64,000 nt of DNA from Thermogemmatispora tikiterensis (GCF_003268475.1 NZ_MCIF01000002.1:3087382-3151381), one strand, 5' to 3'; positions 25,172 through 34,541 are shown, numbered from the stretch's first letter. Notes: generated by a model not told the origin, from the letters alone. Translations and numbers: made by a program.

Positions 25172-27259
25172 CTAGACCTTCGCCGCATCCAGCGACTCAC
25201 AGACTACCGCCAGCATCAAGTCAAGCAGGCTGCGTATACCTAGGAGGTTATCGCTGCCGCCGCCCCGCAGGCTCATCAGGCCGAGATTAGCCATCTGGCC
25301 AGCGGTGGAGAGCGGATTGCCAGCTTGCGCGCTGTCAGCCACAGCCGAGGTAGATTGCACCGTCGAGAGTGCGCTGTTGCTGGTCTTGCTCGTCGTCTGA
25401 GCCACTGTTGACGACGAGGGATTGCTGGCTGTTCCAATATTGCACTGAGCCTTGTCACCCAGAGCAAACATCTTGGCAATCACTGGCAGGAGAGCATCGC
25501 AGTTGGGGATCTCGACATCGACTGCCTGGCCATCGCGCGTCACTGTAGCGGCATGTGAGTAAGGCGGGCCCAGGGTCACACGCTGCACGCTCGCCGCATT
25601 GATCGTACGAGCGAAATTCATCAGCTCCAGCACCTGAGTCAAAGAGAGGTCGGTCTTCACGTATCCATTCAGGTCCTGGGCGATCTCCTGCAATTTTCCA
25701 AAAATCTCGGGATTATCGAGTTTGGTTTTCAGCTGCGTCAGCACCTGCTGTTGACGGGCCGAACGGCCAAAGTCGCCAACCAGATCGGCATGGCGCGAGC
25801 GGACATATTCCAGGGCCTGGAGACCTGACAAATGCTGCGGCCCTGGCGCAATATAGAGGCGCTTGTAGGCATGGATATCACCAGTCGTATTGCCGACATC
25901 ATCGGGATAGGTATCGTCTGTAATGGGGTGCATAACATCGACATCGACCCCGCCGACCGTATCGATCACCTTGACAAAGCCATCGAGGCCGACCCAGGCA
26001 TAGTAATCAATCGGGATACCAAAATCGGCGTGGATCGTAGCGCGCGAAAGGGCCACGCCTCCGTAGCCATAGGCTTCATCCAGTTTGCCCATGCCGACCC
26101 CGGGGATTGGCAGCCAGAAATCGCGCGGGATCGAGAGCATGCCGACGCTATGGGTGGCCGGATCAATAGTCACCACGATATCCGTCTGGGCAATATAGTG
26201 ACCAGCGAATTTCTCATCGGTATCACTGCCGAGCAAGAGAATGTTAAAGCGCCCCCCGCTGAGGATCGAGCCACCGCTCTGGCTCTGCGAGGTGTCGGAA
26301 CCGCTATCTCCGCGCAGGCGCGGAACCTGTTGACCAACAATATTATTGACGGTTCCGGCAAAGGCATAGTAATAGTAAGCCACCGCCGCGCCCGTGAGAA
26401 GGAAGATCACCAGGCAGGCTACGGCCACGATCCGCACCCAGAGAGGGAAGCGGCGTCTCCGTGTCTTTCCCTTCCTGGCAGGGCGAGGCAGCGAGGGACT
26501 GGCTGGCTGAGCTGAGTGGAGAGGCACCGGTTGAGGAGGCGCTCCCCAACCAGCCGAGGACGGCCAATCAACGCCCGGCGTAGCACCCACCGCTGGCAGA
26601 CCATTACCCAGGCCCGGTAGCGACACAGGATAAGTGGCTGATGGGGTCGTCGGAGGAGCTGTCATCGCCCCTCCCATAGCCAGCGGCCCCGTTCCTGGAC
26701 CCGAGGCCAGGCCAGCCCCCTGACCAGGATAGCCCGGCATGCCACCAGGCATGGAGCCAGGGCCACTGAGGCCTGGTGCGGCTGGCCAGGGACCCAGGCC
26801 CGGCGCACTGAGTGGCCCTCCGAGGGCAGGCGAGGGCTGCGACTGAGCCAGCCCCTGCTGCAACAGATCGGGCAGACGATTCAGAGGAACATTGGCGTCC
26901 GTTTGGTGCGACGAAACCTGATTCAGAGAGAAGGGCGGAAGACCCTGTTGAGAAAGTGGCAGAGGCAGGTCGCCGGTTCCGTTTGGTGACTGGCCAGCAG
27001 GCGTCGCAAGAGGCGAAGAGGCCGCAGGCCCGGCAAGACCAGGCAGAGAGAGCATCGGCGGTCCGCCCATAGGATTCTTCTGCCAGAGACCCGAACCTGT
27101 TGACCGTGTGGCAGTCGGTCCCGCCTGCTGATCCTGCGCCGCGGCTTCTCCCCCCCTTTGCCCGCCGTTCGGCGACCACAGACCCGACTGAGGCTCCTGC
27201 TCAACAGGCTCATTGAGAATCTGAGCCGGATTCTTGATAAACTGGCGTTTCGCAGTCAT
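25172..27259 (-). CDS. LytR-CpsA-Psr (LCP) family protein with long disordered N-terminus
   Basis: The 695-residue protein starts with about 265 residues rich in Pro, Gly, Ala, Ser and Gln, probably disordered and cytosolic. A basic patch RKGKTRRRR, a transmembrane helix (about 272-297) and the LCP domain (about 338-520) follow. The domain shows LLLGSD, TDIVVTIDPATHSVGMLSIPRDF in outline, DTVGGVDVDV and YVRSRHADLVGDFGRSARQQQV. LCP enzymes transfer undecaprenyl-linked glycopolymers to peptidoglycan or other acceptors outside the cell. The C-terminal 150 residues are Ser/Thr-rich. The very long cytosolic region is unusual. The ATG follows AGGAAGTGAG. Confidence 0.9.
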   Translation of the reverse strand: MTAKRQFIKNPAQILNEPVEQEPQSGLWSPNGGQRGGEAAAQDQQAGPTATRSTGSGLWQKNPMGGPPMLSLPGLAGPAASSPLATPAGQSPNGTGDLPLPLSQQGLPPFSLNQVSSHQTDANVPLNRLPDLLQQGLAQSQPSPALGGPLSAPGLGPWPAAPGLSGPGSMPGGMPGYPGQGAGLASGPGTGPLAMGGAMTAPPTTPSATYPVSLPGLGNGLPAVGATPGVDWPSSAGWGAPPQPVPLHSAQPASPSLPRPARKGKTRRRRFPLWVRIVAVACLVIFLLTGAAVAYYYYAFAGTVNNIVGQQVPRLRGDSGSDTSQSQSGGSILSGGRFNILLLGSDTDEKFAGHYIAQTDIVVTIDPATHSVGMLSIPRDFWLPIPGVGMGKLDEAYGYGGVALSRATIHADFGIPIDYYAWVGLDGFVKVIDTVGGVDVDVMHPITDDTYPDDVGNTTGDIHAYKRLYIAPGPQHLSGLQALEYVRSRHADLVGDFGRSARQQQVLTQLKTKLDNPEIFGKLQEIAQDLNGYVKTDLSLTQVLELMNFARTINAASVQRVTLGPPYSHAATVTRDGQAVDVEIPNCDALLPVIAKMFALGDKAQCNIGTASNPSSSTVAQTTSKTSNSALSTVQSTSAVADSAQAGNPLSTAGQMANLGLMSLRGGGSDNLLGIRSLLDLMLAVVCESLDAAKV

Positions 27260-28155
27260 TCAAACTCACTTCCTGACAACTTCCTAGCAGAGAGCCTTGT
27301 TGGCATGCGCGCTACATTCTCACACGCGCACAGCACTGATGCTGCTCCAGGTCACTTCACTCCAGTACAGGAGCCTTGTGCTTCTCCGGCCCTGCTACCG
27401 CCCACATCATTCTCCCAATTTCCTAGCAGCAGTTTCTAGTCTCGCTGGCTCGTTTATCTGCTTCCTCAGTAAGTCGTAGCCCTCCTTCTGTGACAGGGCC
27501 TTACCTCTTCTTTGCGTACTGTTAAGTACAACGCTTTGGCAAGTCGTTTCCCGTGGCCATCGTAAAATATGGCTATCCTGCAGGATAGCAAAAGCAACCC
27601 CGTAAGGAGAAGGCAAGTGTTACAGCTCACGGTCAACAAGCAGACTGGTCAGCCAAAGCAGGCGTTCTAGCCTGACCTACCCTCCTGCTGACTGGACCCT
27701 GCATCGGCAGAATAGACCCATCCGTGAAAGAAGCTGCTCCTGGCCAATGGCTAGCCAGAAAGCGAGGTATCGTCTCGGCTGCAACCTGCCCGAGCCAGCA
27801 AGCATGCATGCCAAAACGAGCAGAGCAGACACCAGCGAACCCTATCACGCAGGACGGTCATCCAGCGCCCACCTGGGTAATAGCCTCTCTCTCGCCAGCC
27901 CACAGCCCTGTCAGCGGAACAGCCCGGCAAGGCCAGGCCTGCAGCGCCAGTGGACGCTACCCTGGTCCCGGATAAGAAAGCGTCGCTGATTCGTAGTCAC
28001 TTACTATAACGCATGCTGTTCCAGCAAGTTTGCAAACAGAACCTTTTTGGCCAGAGGCAACCGGCCAGACCCTCCAGGACCCCGTCGGGCTATGAGCGGG
28101 GGCGCCTGCACCAGCTAGCGATCACCAGCCCAGGAAGCCCAGGAGGCAGCTCAGC
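27260..28155. other. 896-base non-coding region upstream of the LCP gene
   Basis: No credible gene. It contains the 18-bp palindrome at 27572-27589 (separate entry) and a GTACT/AGTAC dyad at about 27520-27533. The half nearer the NB-ARC gene (27617-28155) shows nothing I can name. Several short open frames lack ribosome sites. Confidence 0.4.
27572..27589. promoter_or_regulatory. Perfect 18-bp palindrome in a putative promoter
   Basis: GCTATCCTGCAGGATAGC is perfectly self-complementary. On the minus strand a TTGCTA and a TATTTT with 16 bases between them straddle it, a weak promoter match that would place the palindrome between -35 and -10. The LCP start is about 310 bases downstream. It could be an operator or a transcript hairpin. 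Confidence 0.4.
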
Positions 28156-30324
28156 TCAGGCAAAGAGCTGGCTAAGCAACTGTTCCTGCTGCAGCAGGGC
28201 GGCCTGGCGCAGGCCTGCAAAGGTCTCCGCCCCCAGGCGCTGCTCCAGGGTGTTGAGAAACAGCTCAACTGTGCTCACCGTTGGGTCCTGCAGGGCCTGG
28301 CGCCACTGGACCGCAAAGAAGAGCAAGGCCAGTCCTTCGACCTGCCTTCCCTGCTCATAGAGCAGCATGCCCATGTTGGTGACAATCATGCCAATATCGT
28401 AGCGCTCCTGGGTGCGCAGCGCCAGCTTCAGCGACTGTTGATAATAACTCAGAGCTTGCTGATACTGCTTTTGCGTCTGGCAGAGCAGGCCCAGATTATG
28501 CAGTGCCACACACTCGATCTCAGGGTCAGGCTCTGCAAGTTGGCGATTGAGCAGCAGCGCCTGCTCGAAATAGGTCTGGGCCTGCTGGAGCGCCCCCATG
28601 CTGCGATACAGCTCGCCCATGTTGACCAGCGTTACTGCCGCATCGTGCTGGTCGCCCAGGGCCTGCTGAATACTGAACGCCCGTTCATAGCAGAGCTGGC
28701 TCTGCTCATACTCACCCAGGCGGGCATAGAGCAAGCCCAGATGACTATTGACCAGGCCCTCATCGTGGCGTGTCAGCAAACCGCTGGGCGGCAGCATCCC
28801 TGTATACATACTCATCAATGTATTCCACGTTCCCCAGCGCATAAGGCTTTCATGCAAGCTCTCGTCGAAAAGCAGATCGCAGGCTTCCTGCCAGCGCCAG
28901 CCCAGGCAGAGATGGCGAATAGCGTGCAACAGCGGCACCACGTCCTGCAGGCCCGTGCGCTGTTCCCGAGGTGGGCACTGCTCCAGAGCCAGGCGACGGT
29001 AGTAGGCCGCAACTTGCAAATGGCTGTTCGCCAGAGCGATCTCGCGGGCCTCTGGCTCATCTGGTTTCAGGCCGGCCAGGGCCTCCAGCAAAGGGCTACG
29101 CAGGCCCAGCATGTTCTCCAGCGCCTCGCTATGCTGGAGATCGTTCCCCTCCAGGTAGGCAGCGAGTACATACTGGCGCAGCAGGCTATGCAGGTCGTAG
29201 CAGGTGGTCCCTGCCTCATTCAGGGAGCACTGCACCAGCGAAAGCTGCGCCAGCTGCAGCAGCTCTTGCTCAAAGCGCAGGGCATGTGCTGAAGCATACT
29301 GGCCCGTGACCGTAGTTACAATTCCTGTCAGTGGGACCGGCTCGGAGAAGAGCGCCAGGGCGCGTAAGAGCAAGGTCTGCAGTGGAGAGAGATGGCGATA
29401 GAGCGCCGCGATAGTCTGGAGGGTTACATCGCCGCTCCAAAGCGGCTGATACTCGGCGGCGTGCAAGAGATAGGACAGAGAAATTCCCGAGAGCTGCACG
29501 AGAGCGCACACGAGCAACAGGGCAAAAACATGGCCCCCGCAGCGCTGCCAGACCAGAGAGAGATCCTCATAGCTGCCCTGCAGGCCACGTTGCAGCAGCA
29601 AGGAAACCCCCTCGGGGATACTGACCCGCGAGACCAGATACGAGCGCACGCGCTTCTCGTCGTCGTTGAGGGGTCCATAGGGCGAGAGATAGCTCGTCAG
29701 CAAGAGGCGGCTGGTGCCCAAATCCATCTGAAGCATCTCAAAGAAGGCCGCCAGAGCTCCACGCCCGACCAGTCCCTGGGCCGTCTCCGGGTCCAGCAAC
29801 TGCTCAAACTGATCAAGGACAATGAAGGCGCTCTCATGTGGACGGCGCAAGGCGCGCACCAGGGCCGCAATCTGCTGCTCGGGCTTGAGCAGAAAGAAGG
29901 TAGAGGTGTCAACGTTGATGCTACGCAGGATAGCGGCGATGACATCGGGTAGATTGGCGAACGAGCTAATGCTCAGCCAAACAAAGTAACGTGGCTGCAG
30001 CGGAGGCTCCTTTGCCACCTGGGCCATTGCCTGGATACTCTTATAGACGAGCGCGGCCAGCGTCGATTTACCGACCCCCGGCTCACCAGTGAGAAAGACA
30101 GCGCTGGTATTGGGGTTGCTCAGCATGCGCCTCACCGCATTCACCTCATCGGCGCGCTGCAGAATGCACTCAGGTTCTGTCGCTGGAGGTGTTGTCGAAT
30201 AGATCCCGAATGTGAACTGCTGCCGACGCTGAGGTGTTGGCTGAAGCGCAGCCGATAAGGGCGGCGTTCCTCCGCCTGCCTGCCCGCCCCCCGAGACCAG
30301 GTTGTTGTATTCCCACCCTTGCAT
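28156..30324 (-). CDS. NB-ARC/STAND-type ATPase with C-terminal TPR repeats
   Basis: The 722-residue protein has a short low-complexity N-terminus (about 1-50), then a STAND-type NTPase. This has P-loop FLTGEPGVGKSTLAALVYKS (about 98-117), Walker B SAFIVLDQFEQLLDPE, and an Arg/His-rich sensor region. A winged-helix/helical linker follows, then at least three TPRs in the last 220 residues (LGLLYARLGEYEQSQLCYERA, VNMGELYRSMGALQQAQTYFEQA, HNLGLLCQTQKQYQQALSYYQQS in outline). No catalytic effector domain is visible at the N-terminus. It is a signal-sensing switch by family logic; partner unknown. A palindrome overlaps the start codon. Confidence 0.88.
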   Translation of the reverse strand: MQGWEYNNLVSGGGQAGGGTPPLSAALQPTPQRRQQFTFGIYSTTPPATEPECILQRADEVNAVRRMLSNPNTSAVFLTGEPGVGKSTLAALVYKSIQAMAQVAKEPPLQPRYFVWLSISSFANLPDVIAAILRSINVDTSTFFLLKPEQQIAALVRALRRPHESAFIVLDQFEQLLDPETAQGLVGRGALAAFFEMLQMDLGTSRLLLTSYLSPYGPLNDDEKRVRSYLVSRVSIPEGVSLLLQRGLQGSYEDLSLVWQRCGGHVFALLLVCALVQLSGISLSYLLHAAEYQPLWSGDVTLQTIAALYRHLSPLQTLLLRALALFSEPVPLTGIVTTVTGQYASAHALRFEQELLQLAQLSLVQCSLNEAGTTCYDLHSLLRQYVLAAYLEGNDLQHSEALENMLGLRSPLLEALAGLKPDEPEAREIALANSHLQVAAYYRRLALEQCPPREQRTGLQDVVPLLHAIRHLCLGWRWQEACDLLFDESLHESLMRWGTWNTLMSMYTGMLPPSGLLTRHDEGLVNSHLGLLYARLGEYEQSQLCYERAFSIQQALGDQHDAAVTLVNMGELYRSMGALQQAQTYFEQALLLNRQLAEPDPEIECVALHNLGLLCQTQKQYQQALSYYQQSLKLALRTQERYDIGMIVTNMGMLLYEQGRQVEGLALLFFAVQWRQALQDPTVSTVELFLNTLEQRLGAETFAGLRQAALLQQEQLLSQLFA

Positions 30325-30335
30325 ACAACGTTGTA
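30324..30335. promoter_or_regulatory. 12-bp palindrome at the start codon of the NB-ARC gene
   Basis: TACAACGTTGTA is perfectly self-complementary and lies between the GAGG ribosome site and the ATG at 30324. An extended -10 TGGTATACT sits about 30 bases further upstream (30363-30368, minus strand), giving a start near 30356. The palindrome could be an operator just downstream of the start point or could occlude translation. Confidence 0.4.
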
Positions 30336-30457
30336 CCTCGATGTTTCACTTGTGGTGAGTGCAGTATACCATATTGGCACGCCTCAAGGGGCGGATAGCC
30401 TGAAAATGCTATTATAGGGACGTAATTCGCGTAGAAGGGAGAAGGCTTAGCAGATCT

Positions 30458-31450
30458 ATGCTCCGAGTGATTTACATGGGCACTCCCCAGTTTGCCGTGC
30501 CTCCCCTGGAAGCCTTGATCCGCGGCGCCAGACCTGGGGCCGTCTTAGCAGAGGGCTATGAGATTGTAGCAGTGATCACGCGTACCGATAAGCCGGTTGG
30601 CCGTGGTCACCACCTGGCTTTTTCGCCAGTGAAACAGGTTGCGCTTGCTCATGGCTTACACGTCTGGCAGCCTGGCTCTCTCAAGCGCCCTGAAACGATC
30701 GAGGCCCTGGCGGCCTATCATGCCGACCTCTACATTGTCACGGCTTTCGGCCAGATTCTGCCCCAAGCCGTGCTCGATCAGCCGCATTACGGCACTTTGA
30801 ATATCCACGCCTCATTGCTGCCAAAATACCGTGGCGTCTCGCCGATCAGCGAGGCCATCCTGCAGGGAGAGAGCGAGACCGGCGTGACCATCATGCTGCT
30901 CGATGCTGGCATCGATACCGGTCCCATTCTCCACCAGCGCCGTCTGCCGATTGCCCCCGATGATACCGCGGAGACGCTGAGCGCGAAACTGGCAGAGCTG
31001 GGGGCAACGGCCCTGCTGGAGACACTGCCACGCTGGATCGCCGGTGAGATCACGCCTCAGCCCCAAGACGAGAGCCAGGCAAGCTATACCCGCATGCTGC
31101 GCAAGGAGGACGGCCAGATCGACTGGCAGCGGCCCGCAATCTGGCTGGCGCGGATGGTGCGCGCTTATACCCCCTGGCCAGGCAGCTACTCGTTCTGGCG
31201 TGGTAAGCTGCTCAAGATTCTGAAGGCCACAGCCCTGAGCGAGGAGCAGAGCCCCCTTCCAAGGAACCTGCCTCCCGGCACGGTGCATCGGCACACGCTT
31301 GCCGGCGAGGAGCTGCTGGCAATCGCTTGTGGGGAAGGCTGGCTCCTAGTGAGCCACCTGCAGCTGGAAGGGCGCAAGGCGGTCAGTGCCGCTGAGTTCC
31401 TTCGCGGTTACCCTCAGATCGTCGGCAGCGTGCTTGGGTCTTCCAGCTAA
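30458..31450 (+). CDS. fmt: Methionyl-tRNA formyltransferase
   Basis: The 330-residue enzyme formylates initiator Met-tRNA with 10-formyl-THF. It has MGTPQFAVPPLEAL, YGTLNIHASLLPKYRGVSPISEAIL with the Asn-His pair of the formyl-transfer site, and VTIMLLDAGIDTGPIL with the catalytic-type Asp. The C-terminal OB-like tRNA-binding domain runs from about 210, with LVSHLQLEGRKAVSAAEFLRGY at the end. It is divergent from the NB-ARC gene. It is not paired with def or rsmB here, unlike many bacteria. Confidence 0.96.
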   Translation: MLRVIYMGTPQFAVPPLEALIRGARPGAVLAEGYEIVAVITRTDKPVGRGHHLAFSPVKQVALAHGLHVWQPGSLKRPETIEALAAYHADLYIVTAFGQILPQAVLDQPHYGTLNIHASLLPKYRGVSPISEAILQGESETGVTIMLLDAGIDTGPILHQRRLPIAPDDTAETLSAKLAELGATALLETLPRWIAGEITPQPQDESQASYTRMLRKEDGQIDWQRPAIWLARMVRAYTPWPGSYSFWRGKLLKILKATALSEEQSPLPRNLPPGTVHRHTLAGEELLAIACGEGWLLVSHLQLEGRKAVSAAEFLRGYPQIVGSVLGSSS

Positions 31451-31510
31451 ACTGCTTCAGGCCAGAGTCCCACTGGGAGGCAGACAGGACTGAAACGGGG
31501 AAACACCTAG

Positions 31511-31550
31511 AAAAACCGGCAGAGAGAGCTATCAATCGCTTCTCTCTGCC
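31511..31550 (-). terminator. Terminator of the 70-aa membrane protein gene (shared with fmt end)
   Basis: GGCAGAGAGA (31518-31527) pairs with TCTCTCTGCC (31541-31550). On the minus strand the hairpin is followed by CCGGTTTTTC, so it is an intrinsic terminator for the minus-strand gene ending at 31617. On the plus strand, after fmt, it has no T-run. Confidence 0.7.
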
Positions 31551-31616
31551 TGCCTCTGGCCTGGATGCCGACTGAGGGACCTCTCTCTTCCCGGCCCCCG
31601 CTCCGCGAACCAGCGC

Positions 31617-31829
31617 TCAGGCGGCGCGGGGACGAGTCACCAGGGCACCAATGACGCAGATAATAGCGATCGCAAAAAAGAGCACCGCATGTTTTACATG
31701 GACGGCGGTCGGCGGCGAAGCGAGCACATGGGGAATGCCGGGGATCAGATAATAGATGCCGGCAATCAACGCCACGATCGCCACCACGATCGCCAGGATA
31801 AAGACCGTAGGACTAGAAGAGTTCTTCAT
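31617..31829 (-). CDS. Small two-span membrane protein (70 aa)
   Basis: I take the ATG at 31829 because AAAGGGTGG lies just upstream. Two hydrophobic spans (VFILAIVVAIVALIAGIYYL and HAVLFFAIAIICVIGALV) are joined by a short Pro-rich loop, and the end is basic (TRPRAA). It resembles in layout the 59-aa protein encoded at 32132-32311: both start MKN, have two spans, and end in a short basic tail. They are probably related small envelope proteins. Function unknown. Confidence 0.65.
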   Translation of the reverse strand: MKNSSSPTVFILAIVVAIVALIAGIYYLIPGIPHVLASPPTAVHVKHAVLFFAIAIICVIGALVTRPRAA

Positions 31830-32131
31830 CGTTCCACCCTTTCCTGAGAGCAAGAAATAGGTCACTTGTTTTGTTGATGAGAAAAATCTGGCTCTGGTTG
31901 GGCCTACTAGATAGGCCGCCGCCCTACCTGGCCAGGAAAGAGGCCAGGGGTAACAGGAAGCCTTAGCCGGATAACCAGCCCTCTACTGTCCGGGCCTACT
32001 CCTGTCCCCCCTGCCTGCCTATCATTTCAAAGCGCGCCTGCCCCGTCCATCCAGTCAGGAAGAGGCGGCAGCAAGCAGACAGACAACAAGCCAGGCCAGG
32101 CCAATACAGACCGGCACAGGACTCGGCCCAA

Positions 32132-32311
32132 CTAGGCCGTCTTGGGCCGCCCCATCACCATACCGACGATCCCAACGATCAGCAGGATCGCACCGACGAT
32201 CAGGCCGACCAGGCCGCGCGCAGGATGATGAGTTACCTCGAACACGACGCCGAGGATGAGCAGAATAATACCTACAGCAAGGGCGGCATAAAAGAGATAC
32301 TGGTTCTTCAT
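32132..32311 (-). CDS. Very small two-span membrane protein (59 aa)
   Basis: The frame runs from the ATG at 32311 (after AAGGTAGG) to TAG. Translation starts MKNQYLFYAALAVGIILL and has two hydrophobic helices separated by FEVTHHPARG, ending MGRPKTA. Codon usage is GC-rich at third positions like its neighbours. It lies 200 bases downstream of uppP and 302 bases upstream of the similar 70-aa gene. Function unknown; its layout is consistent with a family of lineage-specific small membrane proteins. Confidence 0.6.
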   Translation of the reverse strand: MKNQYLFYAALAVGIILLILGVVFEVTHHPARGLVGLIVGAILLIVGIVGMVMGRPKTA

Positions 32312-32512
32312 ACGCGGTGTTCCTACCTTTTCCTCAAAAGTTCAAAATAGGGACCTCGGTTCACGGGGTCAAGCCCTGTCAGGGCTGGCGACAGGACTCT
32401 CCTCCTTCAGAACGGGGACCATTGCCAGGCTGGGGGGAGCCACCACCGCTAGGGCCAACCCCTGCCGACAGCAGCTGTCTTCCCCCTACAGCCTCTAAGC
32501 AATTCTACCTAA

Positions 32513-33406
32513 TCAGGCAGCGGTGTGCAATACGAAGAAGAGCAAAACAAGCCCAACCAGGCCAGCGATCCAGCAATAGACGGCAAAAGGATAGAGGTTA
32601 CCCGTCTCAAAATACTTCAGTAAGAATTTAGTACTGAGGTAAGCTGCTAGCCCCGAGAGTACCATGCCCGTAAAGACCAGCAGCAAGACGGAGCCTGAAA
32701 GACCAAAGAGCTGAGGGATTTCAAGAACAGCCGCCGCAAAGATAATGGGTGTTCCTAGCAGGAAAGAATAGCGGGCCGCATCCTCGTGGCTGAGGCGCAC
32801 ACCTAGAGCAGCCACCATCGAAGCGCCAGAGCGCGAGATACCCGGGATCAAGGCCAGGGACTGACCCAGACCCACCAGCACCGCCTCTTTCCAGGAGAGC
32901 GAGGCCAGAGGACGCAGCAGACTCTTGGCGTCCTTATTAGCCTGACGACGCTCCTCTTGTGCCGTTCGATAGCGGCGCAAGGCCTCCCCAAAGAAGAGCA
33001 GGGAACCATTGACCACCAGGAAGGTGGCGGCGATAACAGGAGACGCGAAGAGCTGCTTCAGCGGCTTCTCCAGAAAGACCCCCAGAATCCCCGTCGGGAT
33101 TGAGCCGATAATGATCAACCAGCTCACCCATTCCTCCGTGCCTCGTTGTACCTGGCCTTCTTTGACGCTCTTCCACAAGGTGCGCAGCACCTGGAGCCAA
33201 TCGCGCCAGAAATAGATCACGAGCGCCAGGGCTGTTCCCAGGTGGAGCGCTGTAATCAAAGGCAGAAAGCGTTCGTTGCCTACAAGATCTCCCCAACCCA
33301 GCAGCCCGGGGATGACTACTGTGTGCCCCAGGCTGCTGATGGGAAACAGCTCGGTGATACCCTGCAACAGAGCTAGAAAAATGACCTGTCCGAGATTCAG
33401 ATTCAT
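32513..33406 (-). CDS. uppP: Undecaprenyl-diphosphatase
   Basis: The BacA/UppP family protein of 297 residues, with about eight membrane spans, recycles undecaprenyl diphosphate to the monophosphate carrier for cell-wall synthesis. It has the two signature loops GITELFPISSLGHTVV (about 15-30, with conserved Glu and His) and LALIPGISRSGASMVAALG (conserved Arg/Ser). It is 25 bases downstream of mltG, so it probably shares its transcript: ruvX-mltG-uppP. Confidence 0.95.
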   Translation of the reverse strand: MNLNLGQVIFLALLQGITELFPISSLGHTVVIPGLLGWGDLVGNERFLPLITALHLGTALALVIYFWRDWLQVLRTLWKSVKEGQVQRGTEEWVSWLIIIGSIPTGILGVFLEKPLKQLFASPVIAATFLVVNGSLLFFGEALRRYRTAQEERRQANKDAKSLLRPLASLSWKEAVLVGLGQSLALIPGISRSGASMVAALGVRLSHEDAARYSFLLGTPIIFAAAVLEIPQLFGLSGSVLLLVFTGMVLSGLAAYLSTKFLLKYFETGNLYPFAVYCWIAGLVGLVLLFFVLHTAA

Positions 33407-33431
33407 CAGCTCTACTCTCGCTGTTGCTTCC

Positions 33432-34541
33432 TTACTTCAGATACTGCTGAACCTCCTGATCAAACTCGGCCTGAGTCTTGGCAAAGACGGCCCGTCCGTT
33501 ATCAGGCCGGTTCAGGAAAAAGTAGTAGTCGGTTTTGGCCGGCGACGCCGCGGCCTGCAGGCTGGCCAGACTCGGGCTACAGATCGGCGTCGGTGGCCAC
33601 CCCTTATGTGTATACGTGTTCCAGGGACTATCGGGTAGCACCTGACTACCCGAAGCGGCCAGGGGCGCCCAGTAGCTCTTTGTGCCGGGCTGCGAATCGC
33701 GTGCGTACTGGACAGTGGGATCTGCATCGAGAAAGCCTGCTGTTTCGGCATTAGGACGATAGACACGGTTCCAGTAGACACTGGCGATCAACGGGCGGTC
33801 GCTGTCAAAGGCTGCCTCACGTTCAACAATTGAGGCCAGAATGACCATCTGGTAGAGACTCATATGGTTCGCTGCCGCCTGCGTGTCCAGGTGATACTGC
33901 TGCACCTTGGCCTGGAACTCCTCCAGCAGGCGATCGATCACATCCGTGGTCGTCGCCCCAAGCGTGAAAAAGTAGGTATCGGGGAAGAGAAGCCCCTCCA
34001 TCGTCGCCCCCGAGGGGAGCTGCTTGAGAAAAGGAAATTTGTTACGATCGGGGAACTTGGCCGGATTCTTGGTGTAGGTCAGAAAGTCCTGTTTGCTGAA
34101 ACGTGGCAGGCCCGCTGCCTCAATCTTGTCAGCAATCTGTTCCAGACGCCAGCCCTCGGGGACACGTATGGCAATCTCATCGGGCTCTCCTGTCATGAGC
34201 GCATCGATGATGTCGCTCATGTTCATGCTGCTGTTCAGGTTGCGATAGACGCCAGCTTGCAAATGCTGGTCCAGACCCTTGATCTTGGCCCAGAAACGAA
34301 AGGCCAGCGTGTTGCGGATCAGTCCCTTGGCCTGCAGATCATTCGCCAGTTGCTGTACCGTCTCATTCTCCTGGACAATGATCGTTACCGTATGCCCCTG
34401 GCCGGGCGGGCTTACAGGCTCTAAGACCGCCGTGACCAGGTTCCATGAGACATAGATGAGGCCCAGAACCAGGGCAAAGACCAGAAAGACGCTGAGAATG
34501 GCCCCCCGTGAGCGAGGAGGGTGAGGACCTCGTACTTTCAT
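33432..34541 (-). CDS. mltG: Endolytic murein transglycosylase MltG
   Basis: The 369-residue single-span protein (about 15-35) has a LysM-like segment (QENETVQQLANDLQAKGLIRNTLAFRFWAK in outline) and the YceG/MltG domain. The latter shows EGLLFPDTYFFTLGA, ILASIVEREAAFDSDRPLIASVYWNR with the catalytic Glu, and DNGRAVFAKTQAEFDQEVQQYL at the end. MltG cleaves nascent glycan strands near the membrane. Its ATG overlaps the ruvX stop by four bases (ATGA), the usual ruvX-mltG pairing seen in many bacteria. Confidence 0.96.
   Translation of the reverse strand: MKVRGPHPPRSRGAILSVFLVFALVLGLIYVSWNLVTAVLEPVSPPGQGHTVTIIVQENETVQQLANDLQAKGLIRNTLAFRFWAKIKGLDQHLQAGVYRNLNSSMNMSDIIDALMTGEPDEIAIRVPEGWRLEQIADKIEAAGLPRFSKQDFLTYTKNPAKFPDRNKFPFLKQLPSGATMEGLLFPDTYFFTLGATTTDVIDRLLEEFQAKVQQYHLDTQAAANHMSLYQMVILASIVEREAAFDSDRPLIASVYWNRVYRPNAETAGFLDADPTVQYARDSQPGTKSYWAPLAASGSQVLPDSPWNTYTHKGWPPTPICSPSLASLQAAASPAKTDYYFFLNRPDNGRAVFAKTQAEFDQEVQQYLK

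Noticed and set aside
27407..27616. 69-codon minus-strand frame in the LCP upstream region
   Set aside because: Starts with TTG, no ribosome site, spans the palindrome and has mixed composition; it may be chance.
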